64,000 bases of DNA from Euglena gracilis (GCA_039621445.1 CP154956.1:32151437-32215436), one strand, 5' to 3'; counted from the first letter of the stretch, positions 22,078 through 32,062 are shown. Translations and numbers: made by a program. The notes: a model not told the origin generated them from the letters alone.

Positions 22078-22384
22078 TGGGGGGGTTTCCTGTCGTGGGG
22101 TGGGGGTCGACCATGGTCGCCCCTGAAAAGGGGGGGGTTCCCGTCATGGGGTGGGGGTCGACCATGGTCGCCCTTCAAAAGGGGGGGTTTCCCGTCGTGG
22201 GGTGGGGGTCGACCATGGTCGCCCTTCAAAAGGGGGGGGGTTTCCCGTCGTGGGGTGGGGGTCGACCATGGTCGCCCTCGGTCGACCCCCACAACCGAGG
22301 GCGACCGAGGGCGACCGAGGGCGACCGTGGGCCGACCATGGTCGACCCCCACTACCCCCCCCCCCCAGGATGTAGCTACCCCCC
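22078..22384. repeat. GTCGACC island, copy 3 (four 60-bp units plus inverted tail)
   Basis: Four tandem copies of GTGGGGGTCGACCATGGTCG followed by CCC(T/C)TCAAAAGGGG are joined to an inverted tail of GAGGGCGACC words and a C run. The orientation is opposite to the copies at 16.7 and 17.5 kb. Confidence 0.75.
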
Positions 22385-22915
22385 GATCTGGGGGGCAAAT
22401 CGCTTTTGTTGCCCAAATGTTAGAGGGCCCCTAAATAACAAAATCCCTTGTGTTACCCACCCGTTTTGGGGGGCAAATCCCTTGTGTAACCCAACTGATC
22501 TGCGGGGCAAATCCCTTTTGTTGCCCAACCTGTTCGAGGGCCCCAAAATAACAAAATCCCTTGACTTGTGTAACCCACCCGTTTTGGGGGGCAAATCCCT
22601 TTTGTTGCCCCACTGTTCGAGGGCCCCAAAATAACAAAATCCCTTGTGTTACCCACCCGTTTTGGGGGGCAAATCCCTTGTGTAACCCAACTGATTTGGG
22701 GGGCAAATCCCTTTTGTTGCCCAACTGTTCGAGGGCCCCAAAATAACAAAATCCCTTGTGTTACCCACCCGTTTTGGGGGGCAAATCCCTTTTGTTGCCC
22801 CACTATTCGAGGGCCCCAAAATAACAAAATCCCTTGTGTTACCCACCCGTTTTGGGGGGCAAATCCCTTGTGTAACCCAACTGATTTGGGTGGAGAATCC
22901 CTTTTGTTGCCCAAC
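22385..22915. repeat. 78-bp satellite, block 7 (last)
   Basis: Satellite units with the GTGTAACCCAACTGAT variant. The array ends in CCCAACTA at the element D boundary. Confidence 0.9.
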
Positions 22916-23196
22916 TATAATCGTGGACTGAGGCCCGTCGCCTGCCCTGTATATCGTGGATTGGAACACGAAATACAGTGCAGGCGTTGACCCCCCCCCC
23001 TGCCCTGTATTTCCTGGACTGAGTCCACGAAATACAGGGTAGGCGCCGGGGGGGGTCAACGCCTGCACTGTATTTTGTGGACTGGGTCCACGAATATCAG
23101 TGCACGGTTTTTGTGGACTGAATTTTCTGACATATTACCACTTTTACAGAAATGCTCAAAGCAAATCCTTGCCTTTGCACTTCACAATGAGCAGCC

Positions 23197-23297
23197 TTTG
23201 ACATAGAGGTGACATAGAGGGGTAGAGGAGGTTGGAAAACCTCTACCTCTACCTCTACCTCTACCTCCACCTCTACCTCTATCCCTCTACCTCTATG
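23197..23297. repeat. CTACCT hexamer repeat with inverted partner
   Basis: About nine copies of CTCTAC/CTACCT lie at 23239-23297, preceded by GACATAGAGG repeats and GGGTAGAGGAGG, which are complementary to them. The segment could fold back on itself. Confidence 0.85.
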
Positions 23298-23642
23298 CAG
23301 CCTTGGAGCAGGACACAAAAATAATGCTTTAGCCATTGAAAAGGGGACCCGACGAAGTGGCTAGTGCAACAACTAGTGCTATGGATTGCAGAACAGGGGA
23401 CATACGCAACCGGAATGGGTTAGAGCGCAACGTGCACCTTGAAATACTTGGCCACGTCCTCCAACGACGCGACACGTCCGGTGAATTCGCCAACCGGGTC
23501 ATTGCCGCACGTCGTGCAACGTCCTTGAACGTTAAACGACGTCCGACAACCCCCGACACCCAAGCTGCCACTCCACGAAATGACTCGTCTGACGTCGGCG
23601 TTTGCAGGAGTTGTGTTCCAGGCAAAAAATTTCTTTTCAATT

Positions 23643-24235
23643 TTATTCAACTTTTTTGACCCGGATTTGACCCGAAGTCAATGGGTTGGCGGCCCAAAAC
23701 GGGGCGCTGCAGAAACCCAGAATCAAAATATTGGCCCTTTGGGCCTCAAAGGGCTTTGTCCAGTCAGTCCACTTCTCGCAACACCCGTGGCAACTCGTCG
23801 TCCTGCAAAATTTCTTGGGGGGGGGGGGTGCACGGCCTGGTTTGCCTCTTTTTTTTGTGAGTTCACGGGTGTAAGCAGACTGAAAGAACCGCTGGAACTT
23901 TGGAAACTGGGAGGTGGAGGAAGGCACCACTTGGGTTTCTGGCTTGATTGAGGAGTAAAATCGTCCCACGGCATTCAGGTAGCCGCGGAAGGAGGATGCT
24001 TTCACTGCGATGGCTCTGAATCTTTGACCGGCCTGTGCCCACCGTTGATCCCACAGTTGCCTGATTTGGGCTGCGCCGTCAACCAACAAACTAGGATCAA
24101 TCATCCAGCCGGCCCAGGCAACAAAAAAGTCATCTAGATCATCGTACACTGCCTGTAGGTCTTGACACGGCTGATGGAAATCCATCAAACGTGCCAAGGC
24201 ACAAGCCTCCTGATTCTCTGATCCAGATGGCTTTT
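23643..24235 (-). pseudogene. Tyrosine-recombinase-like protein fragment (element D)
   Basis: On the minus strand the fragment reads LMDFHQPC....YDDLDDFFVAWAGW, then RGYLNAVGRFYSSI, FPKFQRFFQSAYTRELTKK and KPFEAQRANILILGF. All of these align in order with the element C protein. Where C has STGYR, D reads CSAPFW, followed by NPLTSGQIR, so the box I arginine is not preserved or lies across a frameshift. The fragment ends just after box I, as in C; the catalytic C-terminal half is missing. The open frame upstream of 24235 belongs to the GC-rich repeat next door. Confidence 0.5.
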
Positions 24236-24237
24236 TT

Positions 24238-24546
24238 GCTGCCGGCCACACCCCATCAAAAGAAAAACGAAGGCCGAGGCCGAAGTCATCGCCCCCCCCC
24301 CCCCCAGGTGGTAACCACCCCAGGGGGGGGGGCCAAAAACCCCAGGCCTCGGGCCCACGGGGGCCGAGGCCCCCCACCCGACGCCGAAGGCGGCGGGACT
24401 AAAAACCCCAAAGGTCCCGGACACTTCCCTGGGTCCGCCTCAAAAATTGCCGAAGGCGGTACGCAAGCGGTCCTGGAGGGGAGTGTTGCGGGACAGAAAA
24501 AGACCAACCGCGGAATCTTCCGCTTTGCGGAAGGTCCTAATTCAGG
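24238..24546. repeat. GC-rich hairpin repeat, copy 1
   Basis: About 300 bp with G/C runs, CAGGCCTCGGGCCCACGGGG and several small C(GAA)G hairpins (GCCGAAGGC at 24383 and 24449). A second copy lies at 53329-53656, and its last third is also at 51398-51490. The last part (GGAATCTTCCGCTTTGCGG) is a short hairpin. It directly precedes the 5' end of LINE1. Confidence 0.75.
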
Positions 24547-24929
24547 TTTTTCTTATAACTTTCTGAGTGTCTATTTTTTTTCGTTCGCATATCATGTCGG
24601 ACAACTGAAAGCCCCTGGTGGGGTTCAAGCTTTGAACTACCTGAAGTTCCAACCTACAATTCAAGTCATTGAAGTATTGAATTTATTGAAGTCTTGACTG
24701 CGGCACAAGCCCGACACAGAAGTACAAGTCCGAACGAAGTACATTACAGAGAAGAGAACTACTGGCGTGGTTCATCACCGTGCGGTTGTTGCAGCAGTAC
24801 AACATCATCTGCTACACTAGTTGGCTGTTTCACTATACTTTGCTGTACCGCCTGTGCTATAACATAGCGTTCACTGTTCCAACCCGCACTGTGGCCCCAC
24901 GGACCCTGGGGCCTTACAAACATTTCACA

Positions 24930-25337
24930 GAGTCGGCCCCAGGGCCCCAGACTTTTGCCATGATGCTCCCAAAATTTGCCCCAGGGCTAAACACATTTCA
25001 AGCCAAAACTGGCACAAAAAAGTTTTTCACAGATGTGGCCCCAGGGCCCAAGGCTTCAGCCATGATGCTGTCAAATCTTGCCCCAGTGCTCAATACATTT
25101 CAAGCCAAAACTGGCACAGAAAAGTTTTTCAGAGATGTGACCCCATGGCCCAAGGCCTTTGCCATGATGCAATCAAATTTTGCCACAGGGCTCAACACAT
25201 TTCCAACCAAATCTGGCACAGAAAAGTTTTTCAGAGATGTTGCCCCAGGGCCCAAGGCTTCAGCCATGATGCTGTCAAATGTTGCCCCAGGGGTCAACAC
25301 ATTTCAAGCCAAACCTGTCACAGAAAAGTTTTTTACA
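24930..25337. repeat. Four 102-bp tandem repeats in the LINE1 leader
   Basis: Units start at about 24930, 25032, 25134 and 25236, each containing GCCCCAGGGCCC, GCCATGATGC and ACATTTCAAGCC. The period of 102 keeps all frames open, so the associated 34-residue repeat in the plus-strand frame may not be translated. Confidence 0.9.
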
Positions 25338-25515
25338 AATCTGACCACGGCCCACCTCTTCATCCAAAAACGCATGGCAACGGCTAGCCTCGCCACCTCA
25401 CTGGGCAGAGTCGGAGGAAAAACAGACACGCTGCCGTTCTGCAAAAAAACACTCCAAGAGAAGAGCCCGACATGTCGCAGCGCCCACTCTGCCCCACAGA
25501 AAGCGCAGGGGTCAA

Positions 25516-25848
25516 ATGAGACCGAGTCTGAAAACACATGGCGAAAACGAGACGCCTGCTCCAGGCGCCAGTGCATCTCGGAAGCCAGTGAACAGCTCCG
25601 ACCAGAGGGAGGCGGCAATCTCCGGCTGTGGTCATCAAGGTCAAAAATCCGCAAAACACGATGCGGCCGAACGGCCAGTGCCTACCTCGTCCAAGGATTT
25701 GGGCCCGACGGAGAGCGACCGCGCCGCTGGCGTGAGGCCCCGTGCCGCTGCCCCCCGGACCTACCGCACCGGCCAAGGTGTGGCATTCGAGGTGAACACG
25801 GAGACCAAGCGCTGCAGCCCGCCAACCAGCCGGGCCGCCCCCACCTAA
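25516..25848 (+). CDS. Possible LINE1 upstream ORF (uncertain)
   Basis: A 110-codon frame ending TAA at 25848. It is hydrophilic, rich in Pro, Arg, Ser and Thr (KDLGPTESDRAAGVRPRAA). Its strongly GC third positions resemble the downstream RT, which favours this frame over a longer overlapping frame starting with GTG at 24780. No domain recognised. It could be the remains of a gag-like ORF1 that ends just before the 2A segment. Confidence 0.3.
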   Translation: MRPSLKTHGENETPAPGASASRKPVNSSDQREAAISGCGHQGQKSAKHDAAERPVPTSSKDLGPTESDRAAGVRPRAAAPRTYRTGQGVAFEVNTETKRCSPPTSRAAPT

Positions 25849-25955
25849 ATTTGGCCGGATGAGGGCGCGGCCAAGGCCCCTTTAAAACATCCCCAAGCTC
25901 CAAAAGTGCCCCCTGCCGATGGACGGCATCCTCATCAGCGGCCGACCTTCAGGCT

Positions 25956-27224
25956 GTGGAAGCTCCAGTTTCCGCGCACGCCCGAAGGGGCAGAGGCGAG
26001 GACTTGCTGTCCTCAGGGGACGTGGAAGCAAATCCTGGACCGGAAACCCCCGGTGGCCCTGATGCCATGCAGTTCGATTTTCAGGACGATCCGACGCGCA
26101 CCGTGGGCTTCCTGATGGCCACGACCTTCCCCCCCATCCAACCGGGCCCAATGGTCCCACCCTCCTCACAGGACGCACGGGATTTACAGGATCTCCTCCA
26201 ACGGCTGATCAGTAGGCCGCCCCCCGAGGTGGCATTGGATCAACCCATATCAAGAGGACCGAGCGCCCTTGCTGCCCTGGAAGACCAACCGATGTCTGAG
26301 GGCTTTTTCCCAGGAATGAAGGTGGGTAGCCCATTGACTTCGACGTGCCCGGACCTGTCCCCTTCATGGATGGAGATCTCAATGGACGCCCGTGGAACGG
26401 TCTCAACCATTACGAAAGGGGCACTCCCTGCGGTGTGCGACTCAATGGTGCTACGAGCATTTAATGAAAAGCCGACGTGGGAAACTCTGCACGCCCTTTG
26501 GGCCTTCCCAAAGGCAGTGTTAGCACCCCTGGGGAAAGGAGGCCGCGGCCACTGGGCCCGGCTGGGCAGGGTCATTCGAGGGCGGGCGGAGGCCTACCTC
26601 AAGCGGACAGTGGCCGAAAGTTGGAGGGACTATCAACGAATTCCCTCTGCCGCCCAAACGATCCGTACCAGGGGTCACACCCGCCGTGAGCAGGAAGTGC
26701 AGGAGGAGGGCTTTGTCCGTCGGCTAGAACGCCTCGTGGGCAAGGGTGCCGTTGTAAAGGCCTGCCAATTCTTGTTATCTGAAGGTGTACAAGACGACAA
26801 GCACCCGGCAGTCCGCCGCCGTCTAGAAGAATTGCATCCCTTTGAGCAGCCTCCTGGTCGTGGACCGGCCGACAAGCGTGCCACCATCCCATCGCCGTCT
26901 GATGAAGACGAAAGAAGGGATCGCCTCTCTTTGGTAAGAAAGGCGGTTTTCAGCTTTGGGAAGGAGTCCTCCTCCGGACCGTCCGGACTAAAACCGGACC
27001 ACTTGAAAGACATGCTGGGCCGAGAGGCCGGGGGACAAGCCGAGGTATTGCTTGAGGGCCTCACCACCTTCGCATACAACTTCATCAATCAAGGATGGCC
27101 GGCAGGCGCAGCTGAAATCCTCACCTCGGCCCGCCTCACGGCCCTGCGGAAGGTGAAGCCATCCACGGCGGTGGATGACATGGGAAACCTGATCCCTGTG
27201 ATGCCTAACCCTTCCCAGGAGGGG
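25956..27224 (+). CDS. LINE1 ORF2, N-terminal part: 2A-like motif and RT N-terminal domain (split by LTR element)
   Basis: The frame is open upstream of 25956, so the start is uncertain. Near the N-terminus is GRGEDLLSSGDVEANPGP, a close match to the viral 2A consensus D-V/I-E-x-N-P-G-P. Further on are SWMEI, FPKAVLAPLGKGGRGHWARLG and SSSGPSGLKPDHLK, typical of the region before the RT palm, followed by ARLTALRKVK. The match to LINE2 (FPKAVLASTGQGGRSHWARIG) confirms the frame. The protein stops at the LTR insertion but continues in register at 39676, NPSQEG joining GKRPIASGE. Reverse transcription of element RNA at a nicked target is the expected role. Confidence 0.75.
25986..26042 (+). other. 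2A-like ribosome-skipping motif in LINE1
   Basis: GRGEDLLSSGDVEANPGP. In viral and some LINE proteins this motif makes the ribosome skip the last Gly-Pro bond, separating the upstream product from the downstream one. Sequence match is clear; activity is inferred. Confidence 0.75.
27221..27224. repeat. Target site duplication GGGG, left copy
   Basis: GGGG precedes the TG of the left LTR, and the same four bases follow the CA of the right LTR at 39672-39675. Removing the element with one copy restores the LINE1 frame through the RT. Confidence 0.8.
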
Positions 27225-27728
27225 TGTTGTAACCGTGGTGCCCGCCCTGGAGTTTCCAGTTCCTCGGGGCCGGCACCCCGTTGCGTAGGATCTTTTACCC
27301 TGCCCAGGGTGATTTCAATTCCCCTCGCGGCCTGTTTTAAAAATTGCATTTTTCTTTGTTTTGAGGGTGTTTTGGGTGAAATGAGGTGGGTTGGCTCAAA
27401 GTTTCACACCTCGTATTTGCCAAAAGTTTAAAAAACCCACAAATCCAACAGCGCAATACAAGCAAACCACAAAGGAAGAGAGTACCAAAGTCCAAAAGTC
27501 CAAACCAAGGGTAAGATAATGATTGGTTCCAGATAATTGATGATAATTGATCCCAGATAATTCTTGAACAACTGACAGAATGAGTGACAGAGACAGAGCC
27601 CTGCACAGACAAATGGGGTCAGTTAATTGATAATTCCTAATAAGATTTGCCTAATCCTAGCTGCAGAGTCATCAGGTTGGGTTGGGTTAGGTTAAGTTGT
27701 TTTGGGCACTCAGCACCCCTGACTCACA
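27225..27728 (-). repeat. 3' LTR of the retrotransposon
   Basis: 504 bp, TGTTGTAACCGTGG...GACTCACA on the plus strand. It differs from the 39168-39671 copy only near 27434 (A/T), 27453 (G/A) and 27642 (A/G). Confidence 0.95.
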
Positions 27729-27739
27729 CTCCCCTTCCC
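27729..27739 (-). promoter_or_regulatory. Polypurine tract
   Basis: Minus-strand GGGAAGGGGAG lies immediately inside the 3' LTR, the standard place for the primer of plus-strand DNA synthesis. Confidence 0.7.
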
Positions 27740-28883
27740 GAAGGAGTTGTTTACAACTCTTCACGACTCCCACAGGAAGGGGTGCGGAGTGCACTCGTTG
27801 TGAGGAGGGGGCGAGCGAGGGGACCGTTGTGGTTCAGGGTCCCCCCCCCTCAGGGGGCTGTGCCGTTCAGGTTCGTTTTCTGGCCGGGGGGCTGAGTCAA
27901 ATGTTCTCCTTTGGGTAGTTGGGTCTGTGCGGGGCTGGTGTGTTGCCCCCCCCCAGCCCGCCTAGGGCTGTTTGTCGTTGGGGGGGGGGGGGCAGGCGCC
28001 GTTGTGAACCAAGCGCCAGCCACGGTTAAAATTTTCAAGAAATTCTTATTCCCAGGCCAGGCGAGTTGTTTTGTCACAGCCAGGGTCCTAGACAGCCGTT
28101 TTCGGTTCGGTTAGCCAATTCGGTGTCTAGGCTTGGTGTCTGTTCGGTGGGGGGTGGGTCCAGCTGGGGTCTTCCAGCCCCCCCCCCCCAGGCCAAGCGG
28201 TCAGGCTTTGGCCGGGGACCAATTTTAATAAAAATCAGGTGAAGGCTGGGTTTCGGTTAAAAATCAGGCTGGGTCAAGGACAATGTTTTTTTTGTATTTT
28301 TGTATTTTTTTTTCTGGGGGGTAGGCTGGTTTGTGCGAGGTCAGGTGCTGTGGAGGGTCCTCGCCCCCCCCCCCCCCGGCCGGTGGGCCGGGGCCGGCCA
28401 GGTCCGGGATTTTTTGGACAAAGTCAGGTTCCCCTTCCACCGTTTGCCCAGTTTGGCTGGCTGCTACGGTTGGGGTTGGGGGCTGTGTTTTGTTTTTACA
28501 AGTAGGCTGGCCAGGTCCAGGGGTGAAGGTTCGTTCTCCCCGGGGGGGGTCCCAACCAACAACAACAATGATGATGAATTGAAGAATGGATCGATTGGCA
28601 GAAGAGAGGCACTTGAGGTCAGTGAATTCGGGTCGGGTCGGGTCTTGTTCAGGTCCGTTGGGCTGGTTCGAGTTGGGCTGGCCAGCGGTTCAGGTTCAGG
28701 TGGGCTGGCCAGGGGGGCTGCCCAGGCCCGTTTTGTCGTTTTGGTTAGGCGGGTTTTGTCTCAGGTATAATTGTTCAAGTCGATTGAGGTTAGTGTGCGC
28801 AGTAGGGTTGGGGTTGGCATCGGGGTCGTTCGGGGTGTCGACGTGACGGTGTCTGTGAGGGGCCCAGGGGTATGTGACATGCG
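27740..28883. other. Retrotransposon 3' untranslated region
   Basis: Between the chromodomain stop and the polypurine tract. The sequence is rich in G/C runs with repeated GGCTGGCCAGG-type words (28384, 28508, 28675, 28705). No conserved ORF on either strand. Confidence 0.55.
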
Positions 28884-29499
28884 TCACTCCATCCCATCAA
28901 GCAACTCCCTCACATCCACAGCCAGGTCCCGTTTCTTGCAATATTGGACCACATCTTTGTTTGTTCGGAGGAAGAAGTGGTTCAGGGGTTCCCACTGAGT
29001 ATCAGATGGGTCCCAGTTTTTCCACTGAATCAAAAACTGAAGTTTTCCGTCTTTTCTGCGGTGGTTCAGCACTTTTTCAACTTCCCACTCGTCCGGTCCG
29101 ACCTCCAACTCCTGTGCCTTGCCCGACCAAAAGTAGAGGGGGACAGGGGTTGTGTTGTAGAGGTCCTCCACGTGGGGTTTGAGTTGTGAGCGGTGGGCAG
29201 GTTGTCGGTTTCCGGGTCGAAGTTCCACCACGTAGGAGTGCTGTCCCACTCTTTCCAACACCACAGCAGGTCCTTTCCACTTCGGTTCGAGTTTGTCGGT
29301 ACCAGGTTGTCTTTCGGGGTGATACTAGACTTTGGAACCGATTTCCAAGGCAGGTGGTTCTCTGCGTTTTTGGTTCACCGTTTCAGCCCGTTCACGTTGT
29401 TTTTCATTCAGGACCAGGCTCGCCCACTGGTCTTGTTCCTTCATCCTTTCCAAGAACGCTGTGGCCCCTTCCGCTTCCCTTTGTGGTTGGTATGGCAAT
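28884..29499 (-). pseudogene. Integrase C-terminus and chromodomain
   Basis: After a frame change near 29500 the frame reads AGLPYQPQREAEG through ALEIGSKV, then a TAG at 29327-29325 where related integrases have Trp (VWYHPER-like). It resumes with KWKGPAVVLERVG and ends in a chromodomain: EWEVEKVLNHRRKDGKLQF, then LIQWKNWDPSDTQWEP. Chromodomains of chromoviruses bind modified histones and guide integration into particular chromatin. The ORF stops at 28884 (DGME then TGA). Confidence 0.75.
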
Positions 29500-29936
29500 C
29501 CCGCCGGACGGTCTGTGCCTGCCAAACACAATTTCGTACGGTGACAATCCCGTTTCACCTGGGACGTCGTGTAGGGCCCTCAAGGCGTTCGGTAGGAGTT
29601 CAACCCAGGGTACCCCTTTTTCAGCAGCCAGTTTTGCCAGTTTTCGGAGGACTTGTTGACCCGCTACCTCAGCCCGTCCGTTGGCTTGGTGGTGGTATGC
29701 CTGCCCGTATGCCACACGGACCCCGTGGGCAGCACACAGTGTTTTCCACCAACCGGCTGTGAAATGGGAGCCCCGGTCGGAGCTCACCACCGAGGGTATC
29801 CCGAAAATTCCCTACTGTTTGTACATTTCCTTTCCCACCTTTTCTGCTGTGAGTCCCTTGGCCAGGTGGGGGGTTGCAACCATCCACCCACTCAGTCTGT
29901 CCACACACAACGCCAACGTGTCATATTTTTTTTCCT
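29500..29936 (-). pseudogene. Integrase catalytic core
   Basis: The DDE residues are visible: AIDLF at the end of the preceding segment, VVSSDRGSHF, and NGRAEVAGQQ. The core enters this frame after a +1 change in an A run at about 29931-29938. A TAG at 29814-29812 lies just before GIFGIPSVVSSDRG. Integrase joins element DNA to the target; the 4-bp GGGG duplication fits such staggered joining. The stop and frame change make this copy non-functional unless they are sequence errors. Confidence 0.8.
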
Positions 29937-30273
29937 TCAAAGGTCGTTTCAGGTAGTGAGAACAAATCGATGGCAACACTGTCCATCAGGTGTGCAGGAA
30001 TCGGTGTCGGTTCAATGGGGCACTTGTATGGTAGGTGGCTGGGTTCTGTGGCTTGGCAGGTTTCACACATGGTCATCATTTTGCCTGTCAGTTTTTTTGC
30101 ATCCTGGTGGTCCGCAAACGCAAACCACCTTCCCATCTGATCCCACAGTCGGGTTGACCCTGGGTGCCCGGCTGTTTCGTGATGTTCCCGAATTACGTTT
30201 CCAGTCAACCCACTTGGTACACACAGGAGACCGTTTTTGTACAGCCTGCCGTTGTCGAATCGGTACAGGCCAG
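29937..30273 (-). pseudogene. Integrase N-terminal HHCC zinc domain
   Basis: Reads LYRFDNGRLYKNGLLCVPSG, followed by VIREHHETAGHPG and MCETCQATEPS, the H-x-H...C-x2-C zinc-binding domain of retroviral-type integrases. The switch from the RNase H/linker frame is a +1 change in an A5 run at 30274-30278. Confidence 0.8.
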
Positions 30274-31469
30274 TTTTTGAACCACGTTTCCTTCAGGTCC
30301 TTGAGCACAGGTCCCCACCTTGGGCAACTTTCGTACTCGTTCTTCCATTCCCTGTCCATCACCCCTTTCGGTTCCCCCTGTTGAAGCTCCGGGGCGTGCA
30401 CTCCCCTTGATGGAGGTCCAACGGGTGTCCCCGTTGAGGATGACGCACCTTGCGCGTCCTGTTGTTTTGTTGAGTCTGTTGTTGTTAGGGGTTCCACAGG
30501 GTCCTCTTCCAGGGGTCTTCGCCTTGGTGGGTCTTCCTCAGTGGATGGTCCCTCGGCCGTGTTTGAATTTTCTGGGGTTTTTTTTTTTGGTTGGTCTGGT
30601 CGGATCAGGTTTCCTGCCTCATCCGTGGTCTCCCTTGGGGTTGCCTCAGCCAGTTTTTTGCTTGGTTCCACCACAGTCGTTTCCTTCACAACCCATTTCT
30701 TTGTCGTTTTTGCAGGTTTTTGAGGTGTTTTTGAAATTTTTTGAGGGGTGTCATCATTTTCCGTTGAACCAGGCACTGTGGGCGAATCTTCACCCGTTTT
30801 GGCTCCCCCCCTTGTTGTGACGGCCACAGTGACGGGTTCTTGAAGTTGTTTTTGTGCCTGTGTCAGGTCTGCCACGTTGATCACCATACAAGTTTTCTGT
30901 TCCGTTTCCTCCTGTTTGATGATTTCTTTCATGAGTCGGTCGTCCTCCTCACTCCCGTGGATACTCACATCGGCGAATGCCTGTGAGGCGGGGTAGGCCC
31001 ACCTACTCAAGGCATCGGCGACTGTGTTGTCTTTGCCAGGTACGTATGCTACGGTTATGTCGAACCGCGAAAGCAGTTCGTGCCACCTAGCCCTACGTCC
31101 AGCTCGTCCACTAGGGGTGTCCAGCGCCTCCGTTGCCCATGCCTCAATGGACTTGTGGTCCGTCAACACCAGTACTGGTTGCATTCCTATCCAGGAAGCC
31201 CATTTTTGCAGGGCCAGGATCACTGCGTAGGTCTCCTTCTCCCTAGGAGACCACGAGCGAACCTGCCCAGGTGTCAGTTTTCGTGAACAGAATCCTATGG
31301 GTACTGTTTTTTTGGTCATGGCTGTCGTTGGGTCTGGTTTTTCTGCAGTGTCCTCCGCAAATTGTTCCAGAGCCGCACCCACGGCTCTGCCACTTGCATC
31401 CACCCTGAGTATGAACGGTTTGTCTGGGTTCACCGTTTGCAGTTTCAGGCTTCCCAGTAGTTTTTTTTT
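30274..31469 (-). pseudogene. RNase H domain and long Pro/Thr/Glu-rich linker
   Basis: RNase H motifs: PFILRVDASGRAVGAALEQ, YAVILALQKW, VLVLTDHKSIEAW and YVPGKDNTVADALSRW. It degrades the RNA strand of the replication hybrid. A low-complexity linker of over 200 residues follows (KTPQKPAKTTKK, PPRRRPLEEDP, SSSTGTPVGPPSRG), longer than in typical chromoviruses, before the integrase zinc domain. The frame begins after a +1 change in an A10 run at 31461-31470. Confidence 0.8.
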
Positions 31470-32062
31470 TGATGGTCTGAAAGGCTGTTCTTTCTTTTTC
31501 ACCGAAAAACACAGGTGTCAGGCTTCCTTTCTTCCCCTGTCCTTTTTTTACCTTCAGTTTTTCCATTAGGTCCGCTGCCAATTCCGCGTACCCTGGGATG
31601 TATGAGGCGTAGTAGTTTGTGAATCCCAGGAATGCCCGCAGGGCTGTGACCGTTTTGGGTTCCTCCCATTTTTCCAAGGCCATCAGTTTCCCAGGTGCTG
31701 GTTTTCGTTGTCCACCACCAAGCACGTGTCCACAGAATTCCACCTCTTTCACAAAAAATTTGCATTTCTTGATGTCTGCCACGTGTTGCTGCTTTTTCAG
31801 TGCCTCCATCACCCTTCTGATGTCCTTGTCGTGTTGTTCGAGGGTTTTTTCTTCTGACCCCTGCCATATGGTTCCTACGATAATGTCGTCCACGTAGGGG
31901 TTTGCAATGTCCTGTACCTCCTCCAGGCTGTACTCGATCACCCTCTGGAAAATCGGTACACCGTTTTTCATTCCCATGACCACCACTCTCCACTGTTTTG
32001 TTCCCTTAGGCGTGTTGCAGCAGGTGTAGGGTCTGGACTCTGTTCTCAGTGGCACCTGGTGG
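31470..32062 (-). pseudogene. Reverse transcriptase palm and connection
   Basis: Begins HQVPLRTESRPYTCC, directly continuing LDLKDAF of the upstream frame after one extra base at about 32061-32062. Contains GMKNGVPIFQRVIE, the catalytic NPYVDDIIVGT, FCGHVLGG and LRAFLGFTNYYASYIPGYA, all standard for Ty3/gypsy RT. Catalytic aspartates are intact. Confidence 0.85.

Larger units (their letters stand above)
22916..24237 (-). mobile_element. Element D: relative of element C, reversed, right boundary lost
   Basis: The left end (TAATCGTGGACTGAGGCCC) closely matches the reverse complement of the element C right end. It is followed by hairpins around CCCTGTATTTC and TGGACTGAGTCCACGAAATA (22960-23100). 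A recombinase-like fragment lies on the minus strand. No matching terminal repeat or palindrome is visible on the right, where the element meets the repeat at 24238. Truncated copy. Confidence 0.55.
24547..27224 (+). mobile_element. LINE1, 5' part (before the LTR retrotransposon insertion)
   Basis: The 5' boundary is set by a shared leader (CTTATAACTTTCTGAGTGTC, then CGCATATCATGTCGGACAAC) that also begins LINE2 at about 42317. The element continues to GAGGGG at 27224, where the LTR retrotransposon inserted, and resumes at 39676. The 5' region holds a 102-bp tandem repeat, an upstream ORF and the 2A-bearing RT N-terminus. The family belongs to the non-LTR elements with a restriction-like endonuclease (R2-like order). 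Confidence 0.75.

Noticed and set aside
24780-25862. 360-codon frame over the LINE1 leader, followed in frame by UGA and the 2A segment
   Set aside because: The start is GTG, much of it is the 102-bp repeat, and an overlapping frame (25516-25848) has more coding-like third-position GC. I did not count its UGA as evidence for readthrough.
27390-27402. TTGGCTCAA in the LTR as part of the dinoflagellate spliced leader
   Set aside because: Only about nine bases match and the rest of the leader is absent; chance is likely.
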